Part shown: positions 23,600-35,091 of the stretch, piece by piece
How the letters are laid out: every line of letters starts with the position of its first letter
How positions within the stretch are numbered: position 1 is the stretch's first letter
Assembly (NCBI RefSeq): GCF_032854445.1
Contig: NC_088302.1
Location: 19,215,338-19,279,337 of the forward strand
Direction: 5' to 3'
Length of the DNA: 64,000 nt
Source of the DNA: Liolophura sinensis
Lineage: Eukaryota; Mollusca; Polyplacophora; Chitonida; Chitonidae
Made by a program: the position numbers and the translations under genes
The notes under the pieces: model-generated
Told to the model about the DNA's origin: nothing
Database searches by the model: none
Seen by the model: the letters and a program-made list of their open reading frames with translations, nothing else

Positions 23600-26345
23600 G
23601 AACATAGACTCACACAACAACTGACACAGATACGCACACGGCAACTGGCACACACAGGGTTAAGACAACTAGTTCAATATGGGACAAGGCAACTGGCACA
23701 CAGAGGGACAAGACAACTGGCACAGAGAGGGATAAGAAAACTGGCTCACACAGAGACAAGACAACTGGCACATAGAAGCACACGACAACTAGGGACAAGA
23801 CAGCAGACACAGAGAAGGACAAGAGAGCAGACACAGAGAGGGAAACGGCAATAGACAATTGAAGGTACAAGAGAACAGACACAGAACGGGAAACGACAAC
23901 AGACACTTGAAGGGACAAGAGAGCAGACACAGAGAAGGACAAGAGAGCACTAACAGAGAAGGACAAGAGAGCAGGCACAGGGAAGTACAAGAGAGCAGGC
24001 ACAGGGAAGGACAAGAGAGCAGACACAGAGATGGAAACGACAACAGACACTGGAAGGGACAAGAGAGCAGACACAGAAAAGGACAAGGGGGCAGACACAG
24101 AGCTGGAAACGACGCACACGATAACTGGCACACACAGGGATAAGACAACTGGCACAATGTGGGACAAGACAACCGGCACAGAGAAGGACAAGACACCTGA
24201 CACGCCGAGGGACAAGACACCTGGCACATAGACGCACACAACAACTGGCACACACACGGACAAGACAACTGGCACACAGACAGACGAGACAACGAGCACA
24301 CAGAGGGACAAGGCAACTGGCACACAGAGGGACAAGACAACTGGCACACAGAGGGACAAGCCAACTGGCACACAGAAGGACAAGACGACACAAACAAGAC
24401 AGCGGGCACACAGGTATAAGTCATACGGATCAGAAAACAGGCACAAAGAGTGACAAGTTAAAAGACACGTACTGACAACAGACTAAGAGGGACAAGAATT
24501 ACCAACAAGAGGGGTGGGGGTGCACAAGAGAACAGACACAAGGGGACACAAGAGAAGACACATGGAGACACGAGAACAGACACAGGGGGTACAAGAGAAC
24601 GAACACAGAGGCCAAAGGAGAACAGGCACAGAATAACACAAGAGATCAGACCCAGGGGGACACAACAGACCAGACATAAGGGGACACTAGAGAACAGACA
24701 CGTGGGAACAAAAGAGAAGCACAATGGAAAAAAAGCAACAGACACAGAATGGGAAAAAGCTCAGAATCAGGTACACAGGACAAGCCAACATTCACATAGA
24801 TGAATAGACACAGATAACAGGCATACAGTGACAAAACAACAGACACAGAGGGGGAGAACATAACAGTTAGATTGGGCCAGCCAACATTCACAGACAGGAA
24901 CAAGACAACAGATGCAGAGGGGAAACGTCAACAGACACTGGAAGGGACAAGAAAGTAGACACAGAGAGGGGAACGACAACAGACACTGGAAGGGACAAGA
25001 GAGCAGACACAGAGAAGGACAAGAGAGCAGACACAGAGAGGGAAACGACAACAGACACTTGAAAGGACGAAGAGCAGACACAGAGAAGGACAAGACAGCA
25101 GACACAGAGAGGGAAACGTCAACAGACACTGAAAGGGACAAGAGAGCAGACACAGAGAAGGTTAAAGAGAGCAGACACAGAGAGGGAAACGACAACAGAC
25201 ACTTGACAAGAGGGACAAGAGGGCAGACACAGAGCGGGAAACGACAACAGACACTTGAAAGGACAAGAGAGCACTAACAGAGAAGGACAAGAGAGCACTA
25301 ACAGAAAAGTACAAGAGAGCAGGCACAGGGAAGTACAAGAGAGCAGACACAGGGAGGGAAACGACGACACGGGAAGTGCAAGAGAGCAGACACAGAGAAG
25401 GACAAGAGAGCAGACACAGATAGGGACACGACAACAGACACTTGAAGGGGCAAGAGAGCAGGCACAGAGAAGGACAAAAGAGCAGACAGGGAGGGAAACG
25501 ACGACACGGGAAGTGCAAGAGAGCAGACACAGAGAAGGACAAGAGAGCAGACACAGATAGGGACACGACAACAGACACTTGACGGGACAAGAGAGCAGAC
25601 ACAGGGAAGGACAAGAGAGCAGACACAGAGATGGAAACGACAACGGACACTGGAAGGGACAAGAGGGCAGACACAGAGAGGGAAACGACAACAGACACTT
25701 GACGGAACAAGAGAACAGACACAGAGAAGGACAAGAGAGCAGACACAGAGAGGGAAACGACAACAGACAATTGAAGGGACAAGAGAGCAGACACAGAGCG
25801 GGAAACGACAACAGACACTTGAAAGGACAAGAGAGCAGACACAGAGAAGGACAAGAGAGCACTAATAGAGAAGTACAAGAGAGCAGGCACAGGGAAGGAC
25901 AAGAGAGCAGACACAGAGATGGAAACGACAACAGACACTTGAAGGGGCAAGAGAGCAGGCACAGAGAAGGACAAGAGAGCAGACACAGGGAGGGAAACGA
26001 CGACACGGGAAGTGCAAGAGAGCAGACACAGAGAAGGACAAGAGAGCAGACACAGATAGTGACACGACAACAGACACTTGACGGGACAAGAGAGCAGATA
26101 CAGAGAAGGACAAGAGAGCAGACACAGATAGGGAAACGTCAACAGACACTTGACGGGACAAGAGAGCAGACACAGAGAAGGACAAGAGAGCAGACACAGA
26201 GAAAGAAACGTCAACAGACACTGGAGGGGACAAGAGGGCAGACACAGAGAAAGACAAGAGAGCAAACACAGAGAAGAACAAGAGAGCAGACAGAGAAGGA
26301 AACGACCACCGACTCACAGAGGAACAAGACAAAAGACACAAAAAT
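23600..26345. repeat. 24-bp minisatellite, about 2.7 kb, T-poor on + strand
   Basis: The array is built from 24-bp units. In 23620-23810 and 24120-24420 the unit is of ACTGGCACACAGAGGGACAA type. In 23820-24110 and 24910-26340 two related units alternate irregularly, one containing GACAAGAGAGCAGACACAGA and one containing GGAAACGACAACAGACACT. The part 24480-24900 is degenerate. The + strand is almost free of T. Since 24 is divisible by three, several frames stay open for hundreds of codons on both strands (8-residue repeats of RHREGQES type on +, Cys/Leu/Ser/Pro-rich on minus, up to 367 codons). The minus frames mostly lack ATG starts and no flanking splice sites stand out, so I treat the array as a satellite and not as a gene. 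Confidence 0.93.
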
Positions 26346-28512
26346 TTATGAGAAAATAGTCACATGGACACAGAGGCGCCAGCATCGAAAAGTATGCAGC
26401 CCCCACTTAAAATAACGAGACAATGGACGCACATTCAGACAAGTATACAGGCATATTTGTTGTGGAGATATATTTTTTTACAAATGTATTCAGATGTACA
26501 GCCACATGTAAAATATAACCACTCACCTCAAAGGACAAGGAAGAAACAGTGGGCTATATGAATACGTAATCAAGCAAGAGGAGGACAGAGAGAGACAACA
26601 GACAGACTAGCAGACAGAGAGCCGGGTGAGTAGAGACAACTATGTGATCAGACGGATACAGCCTGGCCGATTAAAAAAAACAACGCAGCTTTTTGCTAAA
26701 AAAAAACGGAGGTAAAAGAGTGGAGTACAAACAACACATGTTCGTATAGGTTTGTGGTCTATCTTGGAGGCGTATCCAGTACCCATTTTTCCATGTAGGG
26801 ACTTGCCTGCTATACAATGACGGTTCATGCTGAATGCGGCGTCGCGTAGTCAGCGTGATGTGACCGCCTGTCGGCCCCGATGTACATCTCCTGTTATGAC
26901 TGCGGTTTAATTGGCTAATTGATTGGAATAATAGTGGTATGCACGCCATATGATGGATAATGCAATGCGTGTTATCAGCCGCTCTGTCACACAGCCCAGG
27001 GAATTATATGCTGGCTGAGTGACGGGCCTAATTGACATCCAGAAATATGTGACATTCAGAGTCAATTTTAGTAGGGAACCTAATACAAAAAAAACCCCAA
27101 AGCCCATAAAAAAATCCCAGAAATGTAAAGAGAAAAAAAAAACAAAGAAAAACTATACAGTGTTACAACGTCTGATTACTGTTTAAGTTGTGATCGCCTG
27201 TACAAGTGACACGTTTGTTTACTCTATCGTATTTTCAAGTTGCAACGTGATCATAACTTACTGTAAATAAAACTGGCCCCCAGAGCACTGGTGCTTTAAT
27301 TAATTAACTTCTGCGATAATATCTTCAGTTCATAGAAAAAAAGATGATTGGTCTGTTTTCTATTGTTATTATCACTGATTTAATTATGTTCCGCAATTTT
27401 TGTTATTCCTCTCTATAAATACAGAAATAAAAGACTGGAGAAACTCGATTAGGTTTATGACTTGTGGGTTGTGGAGGTGCATTTAAGCACATCAACAACT
27501 AAACTGATTTCTTAATTTAATAACTGACCAAGATGAAAAATGTGTCTGAGTTGACCAGTCTTGCTGGGATGGTCGTTCTTACCCATTGCATTGGATAAAA
27601 CATTTGATTAAACTTTCCGGACAGAATTCTTGGGTCGCTCGACCAGCGGGAAGAGCACGGCAAAATAGCAGTGTTTAAACACTACAGTGCACCCTGGGCA
27701 CATGATATCCCGAAGAGGGTACCCCGCTAAGAGCTTAGAAAATTAACTTTCCCAGCAAGATGAGCGATTTAAAAAGCCATAGATCTTCGCCTACGTCAGC
27801 GTTTCCCATCGATTCTAGCCAGTCTTATATATAGGCCAAGGAGCCCTGAAGCATTTGCAGATATTTGTCCTAATGCACAATCGGAAATGCTGTCCCAGTC
27901 AATAGGAATACACCACATAAAGTATGAATATTTTAGCAGAACACTCACTTCCAATTTACGCAGCCTTCCAACATCAGATTGAAACCCTTCGCCGAATCGC
28001 ATATGATATAACACTCCCTTTTATTTTACAGAATTAGAAGCAGACGAGGACCTTTGCTAACACTCTGCCTTTCAAATAGCATTAGCCTTGGAAAAAGAAA
28101 GCCAGATCGCAAGGGAAATGAATATTTTATTCCAGTGACAATTTCGCTATGTGGGAAGCCTATTAGAACAAAGAAAAAGCGTTCTGGACACACGAATATT
28201 TCGTAGCATCGCCCAAAACCCTTCCGAGTCTACACTGTCTTGAGACCTTCAGACAGAATTTCATAACAAAAACGTAAATCCTTTGATGAAAACTTGGATG
28301 ATATGATGCGCTTTGATGGCAAAGAAAAAAAACGTGGATAAGGACGAAAATTGAGAAACTTTCCGTCCTGCAGGGCACGCCTGCAGTAAGATCTGTTGAA
28401 GGATAGTTTTGGAACAGTATCATTTCCGTCCTGGGTTAGCGTCACAAGATAAGGTGAACGTGTTTCCAAGCATAGGCGTGTTTTAAGTGACTGCCGGAGA
28501 CGCGTAACACGG
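26346..28512. other. Non-coding DNA with an enhancer-like stretch
   Basis: No exon was recognised. The segment 26820-27070 is dense in homeodomain-type TAAT cores, including overlapping sites in TAATTGGCTAATTGATTGG (26908-26926). A perfect 14-bp palindrome AGTGTTTAAACACT lies at 27670-27683. Confidence 0.35.
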
Positions 28513-28525
28513 AAATAAATTTCGA

Positions 28526-28786
28526 TTGATTGATTGATTGGTGTTTTACGCCGTACTCAAGAATATTTCACTCATACGACGGCGGCCAGCATTATGGTGG
28601 GCGGAAACCGGGCAGAGCCCGGGGGAAACCCACGACCATCCGCAGGTTGCTGGAAGACCTTCCCACATACGGCCGGAGAGGAAGCCAGCATGAGCTGGAC
28701 TTGAACTCACATCGACCGCATTGGTGAGAGACTCCTGGGTCATTACGCTGCGCTAGCGCGCTAACCAACTGAGCCACGGAGGCCCC
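28526..28786 (-). mobile_element. SINE family A, full length, 13-bp TSD
   Basis: An intact, recent insertion. The perfect direct repeat AAATAAATTTCGA flanks it at 28513-28525 and 28787-28799. Read in sense, it starts GGGGCCTCCGTGGCTCAG, has a tRNA-like A-box region (GGCTCAGTTGGTTAGCGCGC) and a B box (GAGTTCAAGTCC). These are followed by the central domain with a GGGTTTCCCCCGGGCTC stretch and the 3' part GAGTACGGCGTAAAACACCA, with a short CAATCAATCAATCA tail. Elements of this class do not encode protein and depend on a partner LINE for mobility. The 65-86-codon frames inside it are SINE sequence. Confidence 0.96.
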
Positions 28787-28832
28787 AAATAAATTTCGAG
28801 TTAGTGATTCAAGCAGAACATACATGCAACTA

Positions 28833-29075
28833 TTTATTTTTACTTTTTGATTAGAATTTTACGCCATACTCGATGTTATTTCACTTACACGACGGCGGTT
28901 AGCATTATGGTGGAAGTAAACCGACCAGAGCCTGGGAGAAACCCACGACCATCCGCAGGTTGCTGACTTTCCCAAGTATGGCTGGAGAGGAAGCCAACAT
29001 GAGCTGGACTTGAACTCACAGCGACCGCATTGCTGAGAGGCTCCTGAGTTATAGAGATGTGCTTGTGCGCTAAGC
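28833..29075 (-). mobile_element. SINE family A, older copy
   Basis: Antisense copy lying only about 45 bp from the recent insertion at 28526-28786. TTTTACGCCATACTCGATGT, ACACGACGGCGGTTAGCATT, ACCCACGACCATCCGCAGGT and TGGACTTGAACTCACAGCGA are recognisable. The head is eroded (GCTTGTGCGCTAAGCGCCCG) and no target-site duplication was found. Confidence 0.9.
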
Positions 29076-29499
29076 GCCCGACTACGATGCCATACGCGGT
29101 TTAATATCCATCAGAAATAAACATGTACACGTTTAATAATTTACACGTAGATTCAAATGTTTACGAAGTTGACATTTAGGTGGAGATGCTTTTACACATC
29201 TTTATTACTATCATTGACTACGAACGACTATGAGTGTGAAACAGTATATTATGGATAAGTTTGTTTGCTTTGTCGAGATGTCATTTTGTCATGAATACAT
29301 CACCAGGCTGCCTTCATGAAGCAGGCAGGACCCATTGAAAAGTACATCTTTAACTGCTGTTTCAGTTTAACAGCTACCGATTCCGCTATATATGGTATTC
29401 ACAGCACACCGCACACACGGGACCGACAAGTACTTAACGTTCCCGATTACGTTGAGCGTTCAATTAATTATTAAAACCCTTAGGTGTGAGTGGTGCTCT

Positions 29500-29640
29500 G
29501 GGCCCAGTTTAACAAAGTGGCGTACGACATTTTTTTTATCGTACATTTGTCTTACGATATTTTGTACGTCATTATTACCGTACCATTGTCTTATATGTGC
29601 GATTATCGTACATATACAGTATCTTTGTGAGACTGGGCCC
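29500..29640. mobile_element. MITE-like element with GGGCCC termini
   Basis: The 141-bp stretch begins GGGCCCAGTTTAACAAAG and ends CTTTGTGAGACTGGGCCC, so its ends are imperfect inverted repeats. The inside contains repeated short CGTACA/TTACGA-type blocks. GGGCCC-type ends recall non-autonomous PIF/Harbinger-like elements, but no clear target-site duplication was found, so the superfamily is a guess. Confidence 0.6.
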
Positions 29641-32579
29641 TGGATGCTTTAAGTCAGGAGGATCCTGAAGTGCGGTTACCATCCTGTTCTAACCGGTTTC
29701 CTCCACTCATAAACGTAACCTTCTTCATACAAGTGAGGCTTCTGTCTTTGGCATGGCCAGTCTCTGGATTAAACTCAAATCACCTATTTCTGAGGACATG
29801 TAGCATTGTTGCAGTAATGCTATAACCCCATTTTCATTATGAAATGTGGTAAATACACTTGCGGCCAAATTTAGTCACAGGCCGCAAAGCCGTGACAAGA
29901 GTCACTATTCACATATTGTTGTGTCTAAAGTAAATAATAACCGCTTCCTTCGAGGCACTGTTGGTAATATACGAAATACTGTCATACTGTGTTCTAGAAC
30001 CAGAATATCGTTTGCATCGTATACAAGCAGCTGTTCTGTGCTATCTCTTCTTAAGTATTGCACCTATTCGTAGCTTCTGCTAAATAAGCAGCTCGCTAAT
30101 CAGCCCTTCTCTGTGTCTTTGTCGGTCCATCGGTCACATTTTTGACACACTGTCTTTTTAATTAACATCCTATTCATTTAGAGGCTGGTACTAGTACAAG
30201 GCATAGACTTTTCGAGTGAAATGCAGATATTGTGAATTTTTTTAATGGTGATTTTTTTTAGGAATGGGGCCCTTTCGACGATCCTTCCGGATCGATACAC
30301 AATACTTTTGAAGGGTCCGCGGTCAACACTGCTTTTTGTGCCTCCTAAAATTAGAAAATATTATTGCCGACAAGAGTTACCTCGCTTGCATTTTGTTACT
30401 AACGAGCTGCTTACCCTATAGTTAAGACGTCTTTCGTATCCCAGAAATCCTGAAAATCTGAAAAACAAATTAATGACAGGATCCCACATTAACATTGTTT
30501 GTTGAAAAATAAATATTCCGTGATTTTTAACAAGACGTTCAAGAATTGATCTTAACAATATTTCCGCTATATCATGATGGGCTTTCCTTGTATCGGGTCA
30601 GTTTTAATGGCGACGTAGTTGTGATGCAGCCTCACTGAAACACCAGAGCAGACCAACTATTCCGCTATCTCCAGTAAACACTGAGCGTCAAGGGAGGTAT
30701 TGCCAGTTGATGAATTTAGCTATGATTTTGACGACTTACTGAGGACCTGCCTCGCACATGATTATGGCTCCTGACTTGAGAGAAGGACGCTCTAAACACT
30801 TAGCCACCTCACTGTGACCATGAACATTTGCGTGAAGATTACCAGAGAAGTTCATAGGATTACATCGAGTGCCTGCCTAAGCAAGTTTGATCAGTAAATC
30901 CTACATATTTGTCAAAGTCACCTGAGACAAAAATCGATGCTGTTACCTGAGGAAAATTGCAATCACCGGTACAGGTATGCTGATGGACTTACCGGGGTGA
31001 CGTCATGGCTGATTTAACCGGACCAAACCAGAACTAAATCTCTAAATTACCCTGCTCGCTTTCATACACAAATCACATCGATTTTTCAATATATTTCCCA
31101 TGTAGACTGATCCACTAAGCTGCATCCAGAGTTTAACTCACCTGCAATTAGCGTGTGAAGAGAACGGCGCACGGTTTCTATCCGCTATTACTTTATGTCA
31201 ATACAAAGGGAATTACCGACGCTCCGTTATTCAAAATTGGACGACAATTCGATCGTACGGTGCTATGCAAAGGCCTCGTTCGCTTTACGAGTGTATGAAA
31301 ACACAGACTTAATTACGCCCATACACAACTCGCCTCGTCATAATCGCTGATAATATTTGGTTAATGACATTCTTATTTAAACAGGTAAGGGGCTCCAGCA
31401 GACTACAAATAAACTCGGTAGAAGGTCTGAATCGATAATGGCGGTAAAATGAAGCCTGATACAGGGACAGGAACACGTTCATATTTAATCAATTAACTAA
31501 CAAAAATAAACATAAGTTTTAGGGAAATTACTCAGGGAGAATTCATTTGTGACATAATACTAAAAGAGAACGATATTTGTATGCAAGTATTAATATATCT
31601 AGGCTAATGAAACGGCCATCTACATTTTTGCGAAAATTATTAAGCATTACATATTCATGAACTATAAATGCAGATTGATTACATAATTAAATTTACATGT
31701 ACCTGTAAATTAATGCAGGACAACCTGTATGAAAATATTCAATACAAGCGTGAGAGATTTATTCATTCATTTATGCAAACTAAGACCAACAGTTTCCGTA
31801 ACAACAGATTCTAAATATAAATTAAAATACAATAGAAATGATAAATGCGCACGCAAAATAGCTGTAAATACACGTGTTAACGGGAAAACACATAAAGTAG
31901 GGTGTAACATTTATCTACTGTTTCATGAGGTAATTGTTTTTGCTTTACTGACTATATTATACAGATAGTGCATATTGTGGGCAGAGATGTGAGGAATTGT
32001 TGGTTCGAGAGAAGTTATATTCTACAAGGGCGAAGTTCCATCACACAGCATGCACAATATGTTTTATTATGCCTTAAAAACAGTGTACCTTTTCGGGTTG
32101 TTTTCAAATCGCCGAATTATAACGTTTGGTTTGCAGATGACCACAACCGCTTCGTTGAACCATCAGCAGGTCTGGAAACCAAGTAAATGTATTAAAGCAA
32201 AAGTAGAAGGACAAATAAAAAGCTCGCATGCATTCTCATTAAAACGATTCATCAATCAGGTGATCCCATATCAATCAACTAGCTCTTTGTGTCAGATCTG
32301 ACGAACGACCATGTAAAAAAGCGATACTCATAAACTAGGTGATGCATCAATTGGTTAGCTTCTGGAAGAAAATAACGAGACCGCTGTCTAAGAACTAATC
32401 GACCAATCAATGCAAAGTTCGGTTATCTTTCTACAGCAGAGATAGTGTTAAATTCAACTGATGTAATACAGGATCCAAAACATGAATGATTATGGCTTAA
32501 CCGCACATCAGCAGTATTACAGCCATGCCGTGGTGATGTATCCAAAGAATATCAAAGAAGTATAAGAAAAGTTTTACAC
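29641..32579. other. Intergenic DNA
   Basis: No exon was recognised. The part 30950-31450 is less AT-rich and free of recognisable repeats, with AT-rich DNA on either side. Confidence 0.4.
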
Positions 32580-32923
32580 ACGTCTGGTGTTGTCAAATAG
32601 CTTGAGGACAGATTTCCGTGGATAAAGAATCTGGTATGGCCCCAGTCGGCCCCAGTGCAAGGTACTGTGCACACCAAGAAGCGAAACTGACTATAGCTGT
32701 GAGTGACAGCTGCTGACACTCGTAAGGCTACTTCTTTTTTCATTTCTGTTTTATTCTTCTTTTCCTGTTATATGTTTACCATATGACGTCTAAAGCTCCA
32801 AACATACAGTTAAGCGATGAAAAGGTCATAAAATCGAAAAATGGTAGCCTGTTCCAGTCACAATGAAATATCTTTTTTTGCAATAGACACTGTATAGTGG
32901 GGAAAATCACTGCACCACAATTA
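32580..32923 (-). repeat. Dispersed repeat, inverted relative to 49040-49375
   Basis: The reverse complement of this stretch aligns along most of its length with 49040-49375. Shared landmarks in sense order are GTGGTGCAGTGATTTTC, AAAAAAAGATATTTCA, TACCATTTTT, TGTATGTTTGGAGCTTTA, AAGAAGTAGCC, and GCTGTCACTCACAGCTATAG. Identity looks like roughly three quarters by eye. No long open frame and no terminal repeats were seen. Confidence 0.75.
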
Positions 32924-34606
32924 AATAAATGTATAGCAAATCTAACTTTCAGCATTATACTTCCCACCAGGCATGACATGTTAATGTTAATGATAGTTAA
33001 AGGACCTCGTGCTCTCAAGATAGGCGTATGATTTCGCTTTCCGCGATGATCGTTAAAGGAGATGATGAACAAGTCATGACCGATTTACCTCTACAACTGG
33101 CAACAAATAACCCTCACCGCTTCTGGTCCAACTTGTTCACTCTTGTCTTGACGTTTTGTGGGGCAAACAATGGTCAGTCCTACACTAACCACACCGCGTT
33201 AGCGCTGAAGCGCAAGGGGGGCTATACATACAAATACTGTCATTCTGATTCTACCAAGCAAATTGTCTCCCTTGAATAAGATCATTTTTCACCCATAATA
33301 ACAGCACTATGTTGCTACTAGTCCACCAAGACGAGTACCGTGCCACGATTACTTTGGTTAATACGTAAATTATAAGATGTTAAAAGGGTCACAGTGAACA
33401 TAGCACATAAATTTGTCTTCCATCAGTTAATATTCTATGACATACAGTAACAATACGAACACAAAACGTATGGACACGTCAATACCCTAGTTTTGATTCC
33501 TTCGAGCTTGTAGCAACAAAAGAGAAAAAGTAATAGATTAAAAATATATTCATCACTAAACAATGTGCACGTCGTTCCTCTGTCAAAAAAAAAATAATCA
33601 AGCTATCCGCTGTCAGAAAGCATTCGCCGTTCTCACGTCTATATAAGCCAATCATGTATGTTTGATGGGTTCGATTTCAAACCTTCCGATTTTGAGTATA
33701 TAAACTGGCCTATATGTATTTGCGAATATTTATGTTTTTACTCTATTGATATTAGCGTCACAAAATAATGGATTACAGAAATTATGAATATTATTGTAAA
33801 CTGTCCACAGTTTATAGATAGGATGTGTCTTTAGTTGTTAATGATTGGACGGAGCCAACAGTATCATCGTGTACGAGAGTTTCCACAGAGAAACCAAATC
33901 GACAAGTAACCTGAACGCAAAGAGAGGTATTGCTAAGATGGATTTGGAGATGACCTTGATCAAAAAGCTGAAAACGGACGAGATAACAGGACTGGTCTTT
34001 CTTAGGTTTATTAACTTAGTTAGGGTGGAAGAATTTCTTACCAATACCGGCAGCTGGCAGTATTCAATGCGTGAATGCACAAAACCATAATGTTAATATC
34101 TGTACAGTATCGCGGGACACCTAAAAGGTATAAAGAGATGGTTTCCACGAAATTACAGGAATTTCGTGAAAAAACAGATTGAGGAAACCCCTGCCCTACT
34201 GAGTTCTGTGCAATTCCCTTAATTATACAGATCGTCATCGTATGATGGCTATGTCTTCTACTGAATTTGGCTTGTCAAATAAAAATTCTGGATATAACAT
34301 ATCGGGCTAGGTAATTCTTTTTTGACCATGGTCATTTTCTGTCTCGTAAGTCATTCTAGTTTTTGAAACTGATTTTGTTGTTAGGTATCTGCGGATATCG
34401 GTCACTAATGAGATCAATGTATTTATTACTCTTAGTATTTGGTCATATCTATTGAAAAAACCCTCCAACTTTCGAAAGTAAATACTTATCACAACGTATA
34501 CCTGTGTAAGAATTTGTGTCATTATGGTGTTATAGAGGTACTTCTGGCTTCATGCCTAAATCTATCATTCCGACGAGAACGCAACTTTATAATTTGTTCA
34601 TTCCCC
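32924..34606. other. Intergenic DNA
   Basis: No exon is supported. An 81-codon frame at 33845-34090 (+) has a protein-like composition (AKMDLEMTLIKKLKTDEITG) but starts at TTG and lacks splice sites I trust. Confidence 0.35.
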
Positions 34607-34778
34607 TTACACTGAAAAAAATTAATCCTGTTAGTGTAATAGAATGGTTATGTTGAATAAATAGAATGCGTGTGTTATATTTAACAGAATAATCTGATGC
34701 ATGAACAGAACACATTCTAGCATCACTCAGATAACGGACTTTCTGTTCAATTTAATAGATTAATTTTTTTTAGTGTAA
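34607..34778. mobile_element. MITE-like element, 172 bp
   Basis: The left end TTACACTGAAAAAAATTAAT and the complement of the right end TTACACTAAAAAAAATTAAT differ by one base in 20, giving clear terminal inverted repeats. The interior is AT-rich with CTGTT/AACAG subterminal motifs and no coding capacity. A target-site duplication was not resolved. It sits about 145 bp upstream of the TATA-like box of the 35092-38344 gene. Confidence 0.75.
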
Positions 34779-34923
34779 TTTTCCAACCGTCAGATAACCG
34801 TCCTATTCCACGACTAGAAACGCCACCATCATTGTCCTATTCTATCCCATATTTGCCCCAACCTGATGTTCGACTTATTCCAGTGTTCGCTATACCTAGT
34901 TAGCTAGCAGCTGCGTCGTGCTG

Positions 34924-34932
34924 TATTTATAG
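34924..34932 (+). promoter_or_regulatory. TATA-like box of the DUF3987-like gene
   Basis: TATTTATAG lies about 160 bp upstream of the start codon at 35092 and is followed by GC-balanced sequence, which would place transcription start near 34955. In-frame TAG at 35008-35010 and no intervening in-frame ATG support a 5' untranslated leader of about 135 bases. Confidence 0.45.
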
Positions 34933-35091
34933 CTCTGCCTAGCTCGGCTTACTGCAGCTTAGCAGACAAGGCCTGGTTAGTTAGAGTGACCTAGGCTGAA
35001 AGTTGTGTAGGCAGACAGACGGCAGCTAGCATCTCGGTTCGCGATCAAGGGCTGTAGTGTTCGCATCACAGGGCAGGTACAGGAGGCAACG

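Noticed and set aside
25162-26265. 367-codon minus-strand frame, and others of 278 and 295 codons, inside the minisatellite
   Set aside because: The repeat period is 24 bp, so any frame without a stop in one unit stays open. Several frames are open at once on both strands, and no flanking exon signals stand out.
23600-26345. CRISPR-like array
   Set aside because: The units are contiguous with no unique spacers and vary gradually, which is minisatellite structure; the genome is eukaryotic.
28546-28743. Recurrent 65-codon peptide (SPAHAGFLSGRMWEG...) in several SINEs
   Set aside because: It appears at 967-1164, 28546-28743, 44591-44788 and 46902-47156 because the same SINE is present; pol III SINEs are non-coding.
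33845-34090. 81-codon + strand frame with protein-like composition
   Set aside because: Starts at TTG, no acceptor or donor of quality, and an in-frame stop separates the downstream gene's start.
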